The notes: a model not told the origin generated them from the letters alone. Positions 13,770 to 27,013 are shown, numbered from the stretch's first letter. The stretch: DNA of 64,000 nucleotides from Sipunculus nudus (GCA_026874595.1 CM049312.1:70528929-70592928), one strand, 5' to 3'. Program-made: numbers and translations.

Positions 13770-14545
13770 GTGAATAAAGACAGGCTACATAAAACAACAG
13801 CTTCTACGGTGTCGAGCTCTGTTGAGCCATGAAATTAGTTTCTCTTGCATAATATAAAATAACGAAAAAAAATTAAAATAATTAAGATTTCCAGTTTGTG
13901 CAGCAAATACAACTTTTCATGCATAATGGAAAAAAATTGTTTGTTTACTTGAATTTATTTAAAATGGGTCATTATCTATTTTTATATTCTCCCTGAAGCA
14001 TCTGTTTGGCCACCGATATAGCAATTAAATGTTAGACCAGTATTGATTAGTAATATGACCTGACCTGAATTTGTTTAAATAATAACATTATCACTCCAAT
14101 TCCTGACTAGATGTTGATGTTATTCCAACATTTTCATTTTTATTGGATCAAATTCCACGACAAGTAAATTAATACTAAAACCTTCTGCTATTTGGCTCTT
14201 TTTGCTATTTGCTAATGTCTCATGTGCTTGTCATTTTTGTGTCGTAGTGTCAAATTGATCCCTTTTTCTTTCCAAAATGCAAGAACGAGAAAAAGGACCA
14301 CTCGACAGAAATAATTACGTACGCCAGTCGCAGAAGTGATTCATCTTATTCGGGTTTGGTTTGTAAAGACGAAAGATCCATCACTTTCAGATTCAGTTTT
14401 CCCATCTATTTGTTCAGATTTTTAACTATTGCCAATGTAAAAACACATTTATTGATCAACAATTTATCCACATTATACGAATATAATGTTTTGTTTCCAG
14501 ACTTCAACACCTGCAGACGCGCATTTTGTGAGGGAAGTTAGAAAT

Positions 14546-17069
14546 ATGTTCCCCCGAAATTCACTAATTTTAGCCTGTTGTCTTGTTGGTAAGTAACTAT
14601 GATTGTAAGTATTAAAAAGCTAGGAATACTTAAGCCTTATCTTATATTTCCCTCAAATGCATCCTTGAAAATATTATTTGCTTATAGTAAGTTTATGGAA
14701 AGGAACATGGGAATGTTTATGAATCAGTATAGCGCCAGTAGTAGCGCCTCTTGCTGTTTAAGTAATCGTTTCTTTGGAGTGATGTCAGCTCAGAACGCTT
14801 GCTGATAAATGAAGATATAAAGATATATACCTGTATGTCCTGTCTCAAGGCTGGCCATTTGATTAGCTTGCACATCTGCCACTTAAAGGTAAACAATAAA
14901 ACACTACTACATATGCATACACATGCTATATGAAAGTTCTTCATTGAATATATCCATGTGTGGAAGTTTGCGTTAAAGGTTACGTCACTGAGTGATCTAA
15001 CGATTTGACAGGAAACTGCAAGGGTGCATATCATGGAGAGAACCTTCGGTCTTTGTTAGGTTTGCTGTCATTAGTAGAAACTTCTCCCGAATCAGAATGT
15101 GGTAAGTGTGTTTTCCGTGGTTTTGTTAATTTATCTGATTATGTGACAAATTTTAACAATCATCGCTTCAGTTGAAATGTTTAAATTAACTCAGAGGACT
15201 GCCCAAGTGCGGAGGGGCTTTATATTAAATAAGCTTAGGCTTAAAGTTGGTAAACGTATCAATGTTAGGATTCTGAGAAATATTGCTTTCTAATACTGAA
15301 CTTAATAGTATCATTTTTCAAGTTGCTGTTTATAAACCAATATGTAAATACATGTAGATATTATATTACAGCCGACGGGAAAGCTATACGAACCCCCAAG
15401 CAGAGATGTACCCTCTCCCACAGTCATATACCAAACGTTTAGTAACCCTTATTTGTTTTAAAAGAATATCCCTTATGGTATGGTCTTAGTATGTGGCAGT
15501 AAACGAAACAACCCAGACATGGATGTATTTAGGAGCCCGCTTGGGCGCAGGTGCCCTATCGAATTCGAACTCGCCATCTATGTGTCCATCTGACCGTCCA
15601 TATTTTTTTTCTGATGGTAACTCCAATTTTGATTAACAAATGGATATAAAACTGAATTTATATATGACCCACAAGGAAAGCAAGAAGCCTATTGATTTAA
15701 GGGGCCATGGGATCAAAGGTCACGTTCACAGGACCTACTACTTTTGAAAGATTATGGATGCATTTTAAGCGAAAATTTTCATTCCAATCTATCCATCTTG
15801 AACAAATAGCTCAAATGCTAATAGGGGAAGAAACCGTTTGATCCTGGGATTACAAGATCAAATGTCTAGGTCACAAGGGGAGATCACAAATTCACTTCCG
15901 GATGAAAACATCCATTTGGAATAGTTGGAGAAGACCATCCTACTGCATTTATGCTGAGAAGACTTTAAGTTTAATACGTCAAACATCACTCCGCCTCACT
16001 GGATATCTATTGGCCTTTTGATTGGCCCTTTGGGACCTGTCAATATTGTTTCCTTCTTTCAGAATGCCGCCCCGATTTCGGTCAGCTAATCACACCTAAC
16101 CGGGATGACACCTATAATGCATCCTCATGCTATCAGCTGTTCCCGGAAGTACTCGTCGGAGTTGAGCAGGGGCACGCTATATGTAATGGATTAGGGAGTC
16201 ACCTGGTGGACATTCAGAGTGAGGCAGAAAACAACCACCTGAAACGGATCCTACTCAACAAGGTTCCTAGAGGTTTGTACTGAAAATGTGAAACTCTGAT
16301 CGTATCATGACCGTCATTGAACTAAGTTGATTCTGCAGCCTGTGTGCATTTATTTTGTAATAATACCGATAAATATTTAATTTAATACTCCAAATTAACA
16401 TATTTACCACTTGTTTCGGTTGATTTGTTTAAATTCATGAACATTAACCCTAATACACTGCAGTTTTACTCGCTCTGACACATGTTAATATTCGAGACAA
16501 GTTATCAAAATATTTTTCTATCATTTTACTCGATCTTGGTCAAAATACAATTTTTCGTTTTTCTAAAATAAGTGCTTCAAAAATTTAACGATAACCTGGT
16601 TTAGAAACATAAACTGATAAATTGAGGGACTTGATTCCAATGATACTGATAATAACGTTCCATTAACCACCATCAAGATATATTATTGAACATTGGTAAA
16701 TATTGATGTTAGCCTCTTACAATATGACCATTCTAATGACTTACTGTTACAAATATGGATTCAATTAATTTATCAGTTATAGTGAGCATTGAAGCTTGAT
16801 CCTGAGTAATAACATTTGATTAAATACATATGATTTAAGCAAACTCAAAGAACTGGAATGCTTACTGGACATCAGGACAGATGATCAATTTTCGATGAAC
16901 CTGGACGTCAACTGGGGAACACATGGTCAACACATTTTGGGCACCAAAAGAACCAACTACACAAGGCGGTTCTTTGATTCTGGATCCAAATGCTGATGGC
17001 TGGAGGGATTTATATAATATGCAGTCATTTTCTGTTCTTTGTGAACAGGACGCTGTATTTAAGAACTGA
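14546..17069 (+). pseudogene. Second copy of the C-type lectin gene, with a premature stop
   Basis: Equivalent exons are 14546-14588, 15012-15101, 16063-16272 and 16840-17069. Exons 1, 3 and 4 have exactly the lengths of copy A (43, 210, 230 nt). In exon 4 a TGA at 16896-16898 replaces the Trp codon of the WTW motif, so the reading frame ends after 133 residues and the second half of the lectin fold is lost; the frame downstream is otherwise open to TGA at 17067. In exon 2 the acceptor used by copy A is still AG (14977-14978), but using it would meet TGA at 14993. A new AG at 15010-15011 (copy A has GG there) restores the phase with an exon 33 nt shorter. It is therefore probably a young pseudogene, possibly still transcribed. 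Confidence 0.75.
15530..15960 (+). mobile_element. F2 hairpin-ended repeat, block B copy
   Basis: Begins aggagcccgcttgggcgc then ggtgccctatc, a decayed form of the F2 terminal hairpin, followed by gtgtccatctgaccgtcc and the body words 'gatcaaaggtcacgttcaca' and 'attatggatgcattttaa'. It is orthologous to the element at 5246-5960. Confidence 0.6.
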
Positions 17070-20000
17070 CAATAAGTCTTTGAAATCAAGTACGTATGGG
17101 AGAAAGATCGTGGACTAAACAGAAATAAACTTCTTTAATGATCAAATACCGCATCTGAGTTTGTTTGAGTTGAGTCAGAGTTGAAAATATCAAAATGTGA
17201 ACATGTATGAAGAAATGCGTGTTTAAAGCGGAAAACGTTGTGCAGTGGGTTACTTTTTATGGTAAAGGAATGTTATAAAAATTTTTGCTGTCGCCGTTAA
17301 AAATGGACATACAGCACGTATTAAAAAAAGTGTGGAATGAACTTAACAGGTTGCGGACAAACATATATGTTGTTGTACGTTTGTAAATAGTGGATGCTGA
17401 AACATTGTTTCATGAGTTTCCTAAGCCCTTCTTACCAAAGCTATAGGTCAGCAATTCTGTTCATCATTCTTAAAACTGGTCCGTGTGATAGATTTAACTG
17501 TTTTCGTAAGCCCTTTACTAAAAACGGAAGGGCTATAGCTACTTTTTTGATCCACATTAAATCGGTGTAGACAAATAATAAAGTGTAAGAACATACACGG
17601 GTAACAATATCCGTCCCTCTTCGTGTTTTGTGGGAAATGTGTCCCATTTCTTTGTTTCCCCCAAGAAACAATAATTACCATGACTAAATCATTATAGTTT
17701 AATACATATCAAGAGTAAGATCTGGTATCTTATAATCAAGTGTGTGCGGTATGGAACATAAGGTAGTAACGTCGTTTGCATTCATTGTACACTCTTGTCT
17801 CAATCAAATGCCAATAAGCCGTAGGTTTTCATGTAAAACCCCACAAAAATATATATCATTTAAACCTTATAAATTTATTCATCTGATTATATTTAATATG
17901 TACTTATATCTCATCAAAAAGTTGTAAATAGTAAACTTGAATTAAGACTTATTTATTGGAAAAGATAAGTTATTCCAAGATCGTCGTTGCAGTTTGCAAA
18001 TTATTGCTGGGCTCATGTGAAAACACATGAAAATTACCCTGGAAAATTTTTGTTTACTGACCTATCATGTAAATCTCATGTTTGAAATGCAATTATAAAC
18101 TTTTACGTAAAAAATCTAACTTTCCATCTGAAAAAAAACAACTTTTTGTGAAGTTACATTTTTGGAAAAAAAGAAAAAAAATATTTAACTCTGTGGGTAT
18201 GAAATAAGAATGTATGTGACTAGTCATTACTTAGGAATATCCATTTAAACCTCATCCATTTCACTAAGATCCCATTTTGAGAAAAAGCCAGTTATACATC
18301 TGACAGCTGAGCAACACGTTTACCCACGTGTGTTGGCGAAACTTAGGCAAGGTCAGTGACAAGGGATAAGTGGATAAACGCTCGTCGAGCTAACCCAAGC
18401 GACCTGGCCATACCACTCGCTCCTCAACTCATCGAGAAAAAAACATAAATAGCGATATAATACCGTCTCTCTCCATATATATTTGCTAGTTATTCACTAT
18501 GAGTTTATTTACGTTCCTTGTTCATTAAACCCATATACTTCTTTTTCGCACTCTTCCCTCTTATCGCAACGCAAAGAACCCATACTGACTTAATTTTTTG
18601 AGGAAATGAGTTAATTTACATTCATGTTTTGTGACGTGTGTGTATTACAAAAATGTCCACACAGGTACTAATATACACCATGCTGTGAGTTCAAGTGGCA
18701 CAGGAATCCATGAGGTGTCCTTGTCGTGGCTGTTCACCGGTCTTACAGACGGGTTTCGCGTAGTGTCATTTGTAGGGATTTCACATAGGAGTTTTCGCTG
18801 GAAAATTTCCGTTAAATGTTTTATCAATCAGCTTCCTCGGGTGTCACATGAATCAGCATCGCCATGAAATGCACCGGACACGTTAACGGTAGTCTGTACA
18901 CTTCACAAAACTATGGTCTGGTCGAATGAGTAACGAATTCAGGTGCTGAATGTCGGTCGCATAAGATGTTTTCACCACGAAGACCAACCGAACTGTACCT
19001 ACCTCTTCTTATTTCACCATCCTCGACTAGAGTCATTGAACTTTCAATGCGCGATACCGCACTGTTCAAATTGAGCAATTATTCAATGACCCTTTCGTGA
19101 TTACCTCACGGAATCCCTACCATATGTATTAGCTATTACAGCAAAACAGCCGAAGTACCGACAATTCAATATATATAGGTCCCAATGTATTGAATATTCC
19201 ATGTCACAATTGAAATCCTTGCTCTTCAGTAATAATCTTTTAGAGAAAAAAAAAACATATTTTTTTTTGTAAAAAAAAACAGGAAATAATCACATGTAGC
19301 ACAGTAAGTGATACTCCATTATGGTACTTAAAAAGAAAGATTGGGAATATGCATTGATGCTCAAACTGACGATGTTCGTTTATTGGCAAACATTTTGGTT
19401 GGACTCCTCGCAGAATAGCAAGTACTGTTACCGCTTAAAATAAAAGTCATTTCACACACTCCATTAATGCCAGGTGTTTTATTCAAATCACAGTTAAGCA
19501 GGCTCTAAATAAGAGCATATATGCTTTCTCCAGTCTTTACCCTTTCAAATCAGATGTGGTCAACACATTTTTTACTTTAAAAAGTAGCGAGAGATATGTT
19601 GTGGTATATGATACTTTGCTGCTTCTCATCACAACAGAATAAAAACTAATACCACCAGAGAAACGGTTAAGCCAGACGCAGCCATCCAGTTGTATCCAAA
19701 CGCATAAATAGAGTGACATCCAGACTCTCACCAATGCAAACCCGGGACTCTTTACCAAGGGGTCTTTTTTCCGGTCTTCTTGTTGTAATTGTTCACACAA
19801 TAAGACAGATAGGTTGTAGTATGGGACGCAAAAAATCGGGAGGGAAAAATGGATAACAAGAATTTGAAAATTTAAATGTTATCATAATATGGAATTTTTT
19901 CTTCTAACCTTTCAGCTTCTGAAAAACGAATGCTTTTTTCTTAACTACAATATTTGGCTTAAAATCACATGAAATATGTAACTTTTCTTTACTTAATATA

Positions 20001-21996
20001 TATATTCCAACATTATGATATATACATACCTTTTATGAAAGTAAAATGACATATTTGCTTTAATAATACGATAAAGTGCAATAATGTCCCTGAATTAGCA
20101 TAAACCTCTCGCGGTTCATTATGGCAAAATTATGATTTGTTCTATAAATAATAAAGTAATAATTCTTTAACAATACAGATAAGGGTTTCCGGGTTACATT
20201 ATGTTGAACAGTAATATAGAATAATTGATATGCATTTCTATGTACATATGGATTTTAAAATATCTATAATTACAATAAATAGAGAAATGTAGTTAAATCA
20301 AAATTTATCTTTATTCCAATAAGGAAACCCAGTTTGCTGGCAACAGACCGCCGTCGATTCATTAATGAAGACATGGCCGCTTCTGTATCTACTTGCTCCG
20401 GCCGGCTGAAGACAATTTCTTCGGTGGCCACATTGATTGAACATTATCAAGCAAAAATCCTCAAGAAAAAGGCGTCTAGACGAGACAGGATATGAGTCGT
20501 GATTACAATTATTGCAAGTAACTCAGTGTCCTGTCAGCATTTTATTTATATTTGCAATATACATAAACACATAAACATATTATATTTCAGAAACCCATCA
20601 GTTCATTTCAGCTATAAAAATCTGCTATATTTAATGATATAGTAACAAGTTGTAAATGGTGTGACTCTCAGCTACATTTGCTGCATTACATAAAGCAGTA
20701 ACAACTGCTTATATGCCATATAATCAGTTCTTTATCTGTAGTCTTTAATTCTGAAAACGGGAGCAAAAGGTATCTCATTTGATCTGTACAGAAACGGGCA
20801 TCGCAAAGTGTATTATTGAAGTATATTCGTTAAATGGACAATGAAAAAATATTAATTAATAGAAAGGTCACTTTATGTGACAAATTAAGTACTACAACAA
20901 TGCTTATTGTGTGAGCCTACACGGCTACCTCAGACAAGATCCTAATTAAACGTGTCTAGCCTTTACACAGAATGACTCTCTTGACTGGACTAAGATAAAA
21001 ACAAAATAGGAATCTAACAACAGATTATTTTTTAATACATTTGACAGACTGTTCCATGGGTGTTATACCCTGCACATACGCATGATGCGTCATAAACTCT
21101 TCTTACATAAAAAATGACAAATCAAACAAGGGAAAGACGACGCACCTTTATTACCTGTTGCAGATGAAATAAGATTGCCAGGCATGGGGCATACCCCCTG
21201 TTAAACATGTCCATTTTTGCGGAAGCACACCTTCGAAATTTGACCACGAAGATCAGTCTCTACAAGAGGTCTGGTATAAACTATTTGTGGGTCATTTTCG
21301 AGATCAAAATACGAAGTACGTGCAAAGTGACAAGACTCACATATAACCAAAATACAGATTTTACCTTGAGGTCAAGGCCATGCTCAACAACTGATCCACG
21401 ATTATGGATAACGCATTGCCTGTGACAAATTTGAGGAACAATAAACAGTACTTCGAAGGAAAGGGGGGGGGGGGGGCATGGTTGAAATAAGCTGGCCGCT
21501 AAAACTATCATAGCCTCGAAACTGGAATTTTATTAGATCGGATGTATAGGACTGTAAGCCTGATGGGTATATAATCAGGACAACCCTGGGACCTTGACAT
21601 CTAACTTTGTTACATAAAATTTAAAACGATCTCCCCAACTCGTAATTGAGCTATGAGTAAGCAAAGGATTTGATATAATAGTTGGCAGTTTTAAAAGTAG
21701 GTTATCCCTTCACCTTGAATTTAAACCTTTTCTCTCAAAATTGTGGAAAAGCCATTTTTAAAAAGGCAGGCGTAACATAAAAGTTTAGCTGAAAATGTGT
21801 AACTGAGCTGATTACAAAGCGATCCATTGATCTTTACCTTTGACCTGATCACTAAGAAATCAACGGTGTTCTTAATTTGCTAGTAGGTGGTCCATTGATT
21901 AAAGATAGAAGGTGGAGAATTTTGGCTCACATGTTGTGAGTAGGCAAGAGTGGCGAAAATATATGTTCACCTATTTCACCTGAAGCTAGAAATCAT

Positions 21997-21998
<2 letters not shown>

Positions 21999-22044
<46 letters not shown>
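21999..22044. repeat. (TA)n microsatellite
   Basis: About 23 uninterrupted TA units at the right edge of duplication block B. Confidence 0.95.
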
Positions 22045-22049
<5 letters not shown>

Positions 22050-23569
22050 CCGTATGTCATAAATCACTGGGAACAAGTATTCTACAGAAAGTTAAAATAA
22101 CATAGTGAAAGATATCATTAACATTATTGTTATATATTTCTTTATATGTACTAAAGTACTGTAGTCAAAATAAGTGTGTGATATACGCGAAGTTTCAGAA
22201 ATTTCCTGATACGTTATACGGGAATTACGTTTCATTAATTAATCCAATGATTTTAAAAGAATCATTGGATATTGAAAGAACCTTTTATTTTATTCATTTT
22301 CTGCCCTTTTCTGCAAAAAAAAATGAAAGCAATATGCCACTGTTGGTTTTAAATCTCATGTAATAAAACGATTTAATGTAATTAAATGACCGCTACGCTG
22401 GAATAATTTTCCCATTCCTACTTTTTATGTAAACTTCAGATTTCCTGCAAGCAATTCTAAGAAACGCAAGATCTTGGGATGTTACTTGAAATCAGCCTTA
22501 GCTGGTTGCTCTGTTTTATTATCATTTCATTTGTAACGTCCCATAAAGTTGGTCTGGATTTTCTCATTTTAAAATGTCATTCATTTTTATTTTATTTGGT
22601 CATGCATACTTCAATTGCCAACGAATTCCTTTTGTCGTTTTATAAATTTAAATTTCACTTCACAACCCATGATGTCACCGATGAAGTAAAGAAAAGTAAG
22701 CTACATATTCGTTAATAAATTAAGTTTATGAGTCCTGATGAAGGTATTTATGATTTAAGAACGACTAATGTCCAATAAGGTTGGTATGTCTTGTATAATT
22801 TGTATCATACGAAATCTGACATTCTTTATATTCGCCCTGCACGTGATATGATGAGCAGGGTTTGTTGTATCTTTAGAACATGACGGACACGACATACAGA
22901 GAGTGATTCAATTATGATCACTGGAATCACTGGTGATGTTGTTAAATATTTGATATGTGTAACCTGAAAAAATAAACCTTAGCTAATGAGGGAGTTCCAG
23001 ATGCCCACCCGGAAAGCGCATGAGTGGCGTTCTGATATTATAGATGTTCTCAGTGTATAATCTTGGCATAAATCACAAGTTTAAAAATCATATTCTGCCC
23101 TTTTAATTTATTAAATACACCTGATATATGAATTCATATAACTAGTCTTTACATAGACGCACATGCACATACACGTGTGAGTAAATAATGTTTACCCTAA
23201 AAATCTATGATATAGTGCTTTCCTTGCGGCGTGTTGTCATGTGTAACAACATTGTGATGTTATTTGGCTAATTGACCCTCTTTATATCAATATACTTTGG
23301 TCTTTTCGACGTCTATACAGTAAATCCATTAATCAGTATAAAGGCGGAACATTCCAAAGTGGGAGCTGATTACTGCGTGTGTGTGATCACACGGAACTGA
23401 AAAACTGGTTTTTGAGAACAATTATTGTTAATGCAACAAGTTGCTTAATGATACATCCACGTCATCTAGAGCTCTATAAAAGATAGGTAAATATATACCT
23501 TTATATGTATACAATTATGCCTCCCATCTTCTGTTTTGAATCATTCAGCAACATAAAAAAAAAGTAAAA

Positions 23570-24180
23570 TGTTAGGCAGAGGCGTATAATACTTATACAA
23601 TTCGATCTCAATGATACAAAGCAACGTGTACGTATTGATGAAATAAAATTTCGTCTATCGTATATAAAATTAGCCTATTGTACATCATTGTGACATATTG
23701 TTGTGAACTGCCTCCATTACGGTTTGAAACACATTTCTGTACTCTTTATTTTTGTGATAATAAGTGTCATGATATATCGTCTGGCAGGCACAAACCGCTG
23801 AAGCAGAAAATATACATTTGCTACTGCACGTCATTCTCTGTTTTGAAAAAAAAATCAGCAGGAGACGAGCAAAATAAGTTAAATGAAAGGCAGAGACGTA
23901 TAATATATACACAACATGATCGCAGGGATATATAAAAGGCTTTATTCGTGACAAATATATTGATATTTGAAGTCTTAGCTTCGTCCCTCCTTTATATGAC
24001 ACTGTGATATATTTGTGTTAATTTAGAATAGCAACGAACATTACTGCGAAAAATAAATTTCTTCACGTTCAATATGCTTAAATGATAACTTAATTTAAAA
24101 TTAAAATGATACAAACTTCACATCAGGCATTAAAAAGCTAAAGCAGAAAATAGATATTTTCTCTGTGGGCAATGGGCCAT
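23570..24180. repeat. Diverged tandem duplication, unit about 310 bp
   Basis: The words 'ggcagaggcgtataata' (about 23576) and 'ggcagagacgtataata' (about 23887), 'cattgtgacatattgttgtg' and 'cactgtgatatatttgtg', and 'gctgaagcagaaaata' and 'gctaaagcagaaaata' recur in the same order. No convincing coding frame spans them. 22045-23569 shows no gene. Confidence 0.55.
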
Positions 24181-24451
24181 TTAGGCAAATTCGAGATCAC
24201 CCCACATTTCAAAGATTCTGTCTGAAGGAAATATGATTTCATATATCATCCACACGTGTCTCATTCAGAAAGTCAGACATCTGTTTACATAATATAGTCC
24301 CTTCTTGGTCATGGTTACATTCTATATCGTATAATCTGTTCCCTTGGCTTTCACACGCATAGCCATCATTTGATTTATACAATGGAATTGAACTTGGTTA
24401 TTATTTCTTCTATTTCCTTATAATAATCCTGATCACAGTAAAACTTATAAC

Positions 24452-25312
24452 CTTTCTTAATTTACTGCGGGGAGCTGCGGGCAGCAAAAATTGTCACCCG
24501 TAAGTTGCACGCAGTGCTAATGTTTTTTGCTGCCCGCAGCTCCCCGCAGTTGGCGCGGACCTGGCAGTATCTCGCCCGGATCTTGTCCGGACTTACCCAC
24601 AGGTGTGCACGGAAGTCCGAATTGCCCGCAGCCAAGTTTTGAACATGCTGAAAACGTTGTCCGGGTAAGCTGAGGGTGTTTGCCCGCAAAGTCCACGCAG
24701 AGCACCAGCAGGAGGCCCGTAGCGGCCGCGAGTCACAGGCAGTTATCCCGCTTGAAGAAAGTATGTTTGCCGTGGACCTGTGACAATGTTGCCCTACCAC
24801 GTGTCAGATGCGGGCATGGAGCGTGTGTTTTGCTGACAAGGAACGGTCTCGGTACTGCCGACCTGCATGTGTATCCCGTCATTTCTGCGGGCATGGGGCG
24901 AGGTATACAAGGAACGTGAGGGCATGTTGAGGGCCAATTACGGTCTTCCTACAGGTCATCTGAAGGTTGGCTGCGGGCAAGTTGCTGGCGTTCTGCGACT
25001 ACCTTTGCCGTATAAATAATCCCACTACCGGCACGCACAACTCTCGCGCCTTGCAGGCAAATCCCCCGCAGATAACCCGCAGTGCCCGTCCTTGGCCCGG
25101 AGCTAACACGGACCTGTCTGTCAGTTCTCACGCACGTGGCCCGCATGTCACACGGAGCACACACAAAGCCCACGTAGGTTCCATCCATCCAACAGGCAAG
25201 TTCCTCGCGAAACCCTCCAAAATCTTTGCCCGCCCGCAGTATTTTCCTGCGTGCAACAAACTTCATGCACGCAGCAAGACCATGTAGCCCACGCAGTGCT
25301 AATTTGAAAGGG
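24452..25312. mobile_element. GC-rich island bounded by imperfect inverted repeats, with a 27-bp hairpin
   Basis: About 850 bp of clearly GC-rich sequence in an AT-rich region. At the left end, 24464-24490 and 24524-24550 form perfect 27-bp inverted arms around a 33-nt loop. The loop word CACGCAGTGCTAAT (24508-24521) recurs exactly at 25290-25303, near the right end. The outer ends (cctttcttaatttactgcg and, reversed, cccctttcaaattagcactgcg) form an imperfect terminal inverted repeat. Overlapping ORFs of 62-112 codons on both strands reflect lack of AT-rich stops rather than genes. It is probably a non-autonomous DNA element; the family is unknown. Confidence 0.55.
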
Positions 25313-26530
25313 GTAACTCCGCAACTCGTGTTTATTCACTTATTCGCCAATTTTCCTAGGTTCATTGGTACATTTGCTTATATTCCCATGTTCAATCGTG
25401 TATATATGACTGAATATTTTAAATATTCCTAGAAGTCTTTCCTTCATCCCGATAATGAGCTTGACCCACTCCAAAATCTATTCAATTCTTCATTGGCCCA
25501 ACCCCGAGATGCCCTTTAAATTTCATGGGATTCGGTTCATGGAGGCGTGAGTTATTTTTTTTAACAAACACAAAAACACACACAAACGAACACACTGTAC
25601 ACGAACGGGAATGAAACGCGTATCTTCAAGGCGGAAGTAAATATTTGATCTTTAAAGTATCATAGATCAATATGCACCGTGTTTTGTGCTTATTTATGCA
25701 GAAAGGTGGTGTAAGAATGTTGTGTATATCTGTGTAAGTTGAAGGAAAAGTAATTTAGACATCATTTGTAAAATATTACATTCATCAGTAGCCAATTTAT
25801 TTTTTCTCATTGATGATAATATAACTAGGTCCATTGCAAAAACTTAAGCTGGCCAGGAGCAAAGTCAAACTTTTTAGACCACATTTTTCTGAAAGCTGGG
25901 TCCTATTGACTGGCCTTATATTTGGGAAAAAACGGCCAGACAAGTCATTGACGGATATCGTTTGATATTCTACATTAATTATGGAGTATTTTTATATTCA
26001 GAATATCTTTATAAAGAATTCATTTGTCGGCTAGCATTAAGATTAACCTCTGGGTAATAGGAAATGATGAGTAATAACATGTGTCTAACACTCCATACGA
26101 ATTTAAAGGAAAACAAAGGTATATATCATGCCTTATTCACGTCTTTAAATATAAGTATAATTAATTGTATTTGAGCTTACTACATGTCGCACCTGACACT
26201 CCTAGCATTTGATCCCATGCGCCAAAGTTGAATTGGGTTGTTGCTTGTTTTCTCTCTTGAGTGAGAGATTATCCTATCAGTGCTATGACTGGCTGCTCAT
26301 TGCTTGCCAATGAAATTTCTTCCGTGAGGATTATCTAAAGAAACACTCAAGCAATTGCCATGAACATTACATGGAAGATTACAGGTGCGCACTGGGACCG
26401 CCTGGACTGGACGAGTGAGTTAAAAACAGAGAAACATATAGGAAGTTAGGTTTTACGAAACAGACAATCCCAAACAAGCACACCCACACACCCTCACACA
26501 CACCTTCACACACATCATCACACGCACAAC

Positions 26531-26795
26531 CTCAGAGAGAGAGAGAGAGAGAGAGGGAGAGAGGGAGAGGGAGAGAGAGAAGGGGGGGTGAGGGAGAGAG
26601 AGAAGTAAAGGAGGGACAGAGAGAAGAAAGAGAGAGAGAAGAGAGAGGGAATGAGAGAGAGAAAATTGAGAGAGAGAGGGAGAAGATAGAGAGAGAGAAG
26701 AGAGAAAGGGAGAAGAGAGAGAGGGGGAGAGAAGGGGGGGGGAGGGGGAAGGGGGGGGGGGGGGTAGAATATGAGAGAGAGAGAGAGAGAGAGAA
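26531..26795. repeat. GA-rich polypurine tract with G runs
   Basis: About 260 bp of almost pure purine on the plus strand: (GA)n, GGGA and GAGAA units, with G runs of 9-13 near 26735-26765. Three long minus-strand frames through it are low-complexity Ser/Leu/Pro reads of CT repeats. 25313-26530 holds no recognised gene. Confidence 0.9.
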
Positions 26796-26815
26796 AGGAA
26801 ACTGTCCTGAGGAAA

Positions 26816-27013
26816 ATGACAATGATCTTGATCATAGGTAGTATGTGCTGCCATCTGGTAGACAATGAACAACCAACTCGTCGGTTCAAACGCGCGACCG
26901 GGCGCCTATCAACATATCCTATGATGAAGGACGTTTACAGAGTCTGCCATGAATTCATGGATGAAAAATCTGAAGAAAATCTTGAAAGGTATTTAGCCGA
27001 CATACATATGTAG
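26816..27013 (+). CDS. Possible small peptide or terminal exon, 65 aa, unidentified
   Basis: The ATG at 26816 opens a 65-codon frame outside the adjacent GA repeat. It has a short hydrophobic start (MTMILIIGSMCC), then a basic cluster TRRFKR that could be a prohormone-type cleavage site, then KDVYRVCHEFMDEK and an acidic end. An AG at 26836-26837 could be a splice acceptor, making this a terminal exon of a larger gene. I do not recognise the family, and the length is within the range expected by chance. Its codon content looks more protein-like than neighbouring frames; that is the only support. Confidence 0.2.
   Translation: MTMILIIGSMCCHLVDNEQPTRRFKRATGRLSTYPMMKDVYRVCHEFMDEKSEENLERYLADIHM

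Larger units (their letters stand above)
13770..21998. repeat. Segmental duplication, block B (contains decayed lectin gene)
   Basis: Direct-orientation partner of 1965-10885. Lectin exons are offset from block A by about 10.0-10.3 kb. Block B lacks the 1.5-kb F1 insertion and the two local tandem duplications of block A, and ends against a TA microsatellite (21999-22044). 17130-21998 holds the repeated 3' flank and no further gene that I can recognise. Confidence 0.85.

Noticed and set aside
16896-16898. In-frame TGA as selenocysteine
   Set aside because: It replaces a structural Trp of the lectin fold, and there is no reason to expect Sec there; a nonsense change is simpler.
24462-25432. 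Cluster of overlapping ORFs on both strands
   Set aside because: High GC removes stop codons in all frames; none resembles a protein, and the hairpin and inverted repeats explain the segment better.
26453-26889. Overlapping minus-strand ORFs of 96-139 codons rich in Ser, Leu and Pro
   Set aside because: They are translations of a CT/GA repeat in several frames and have no domain.
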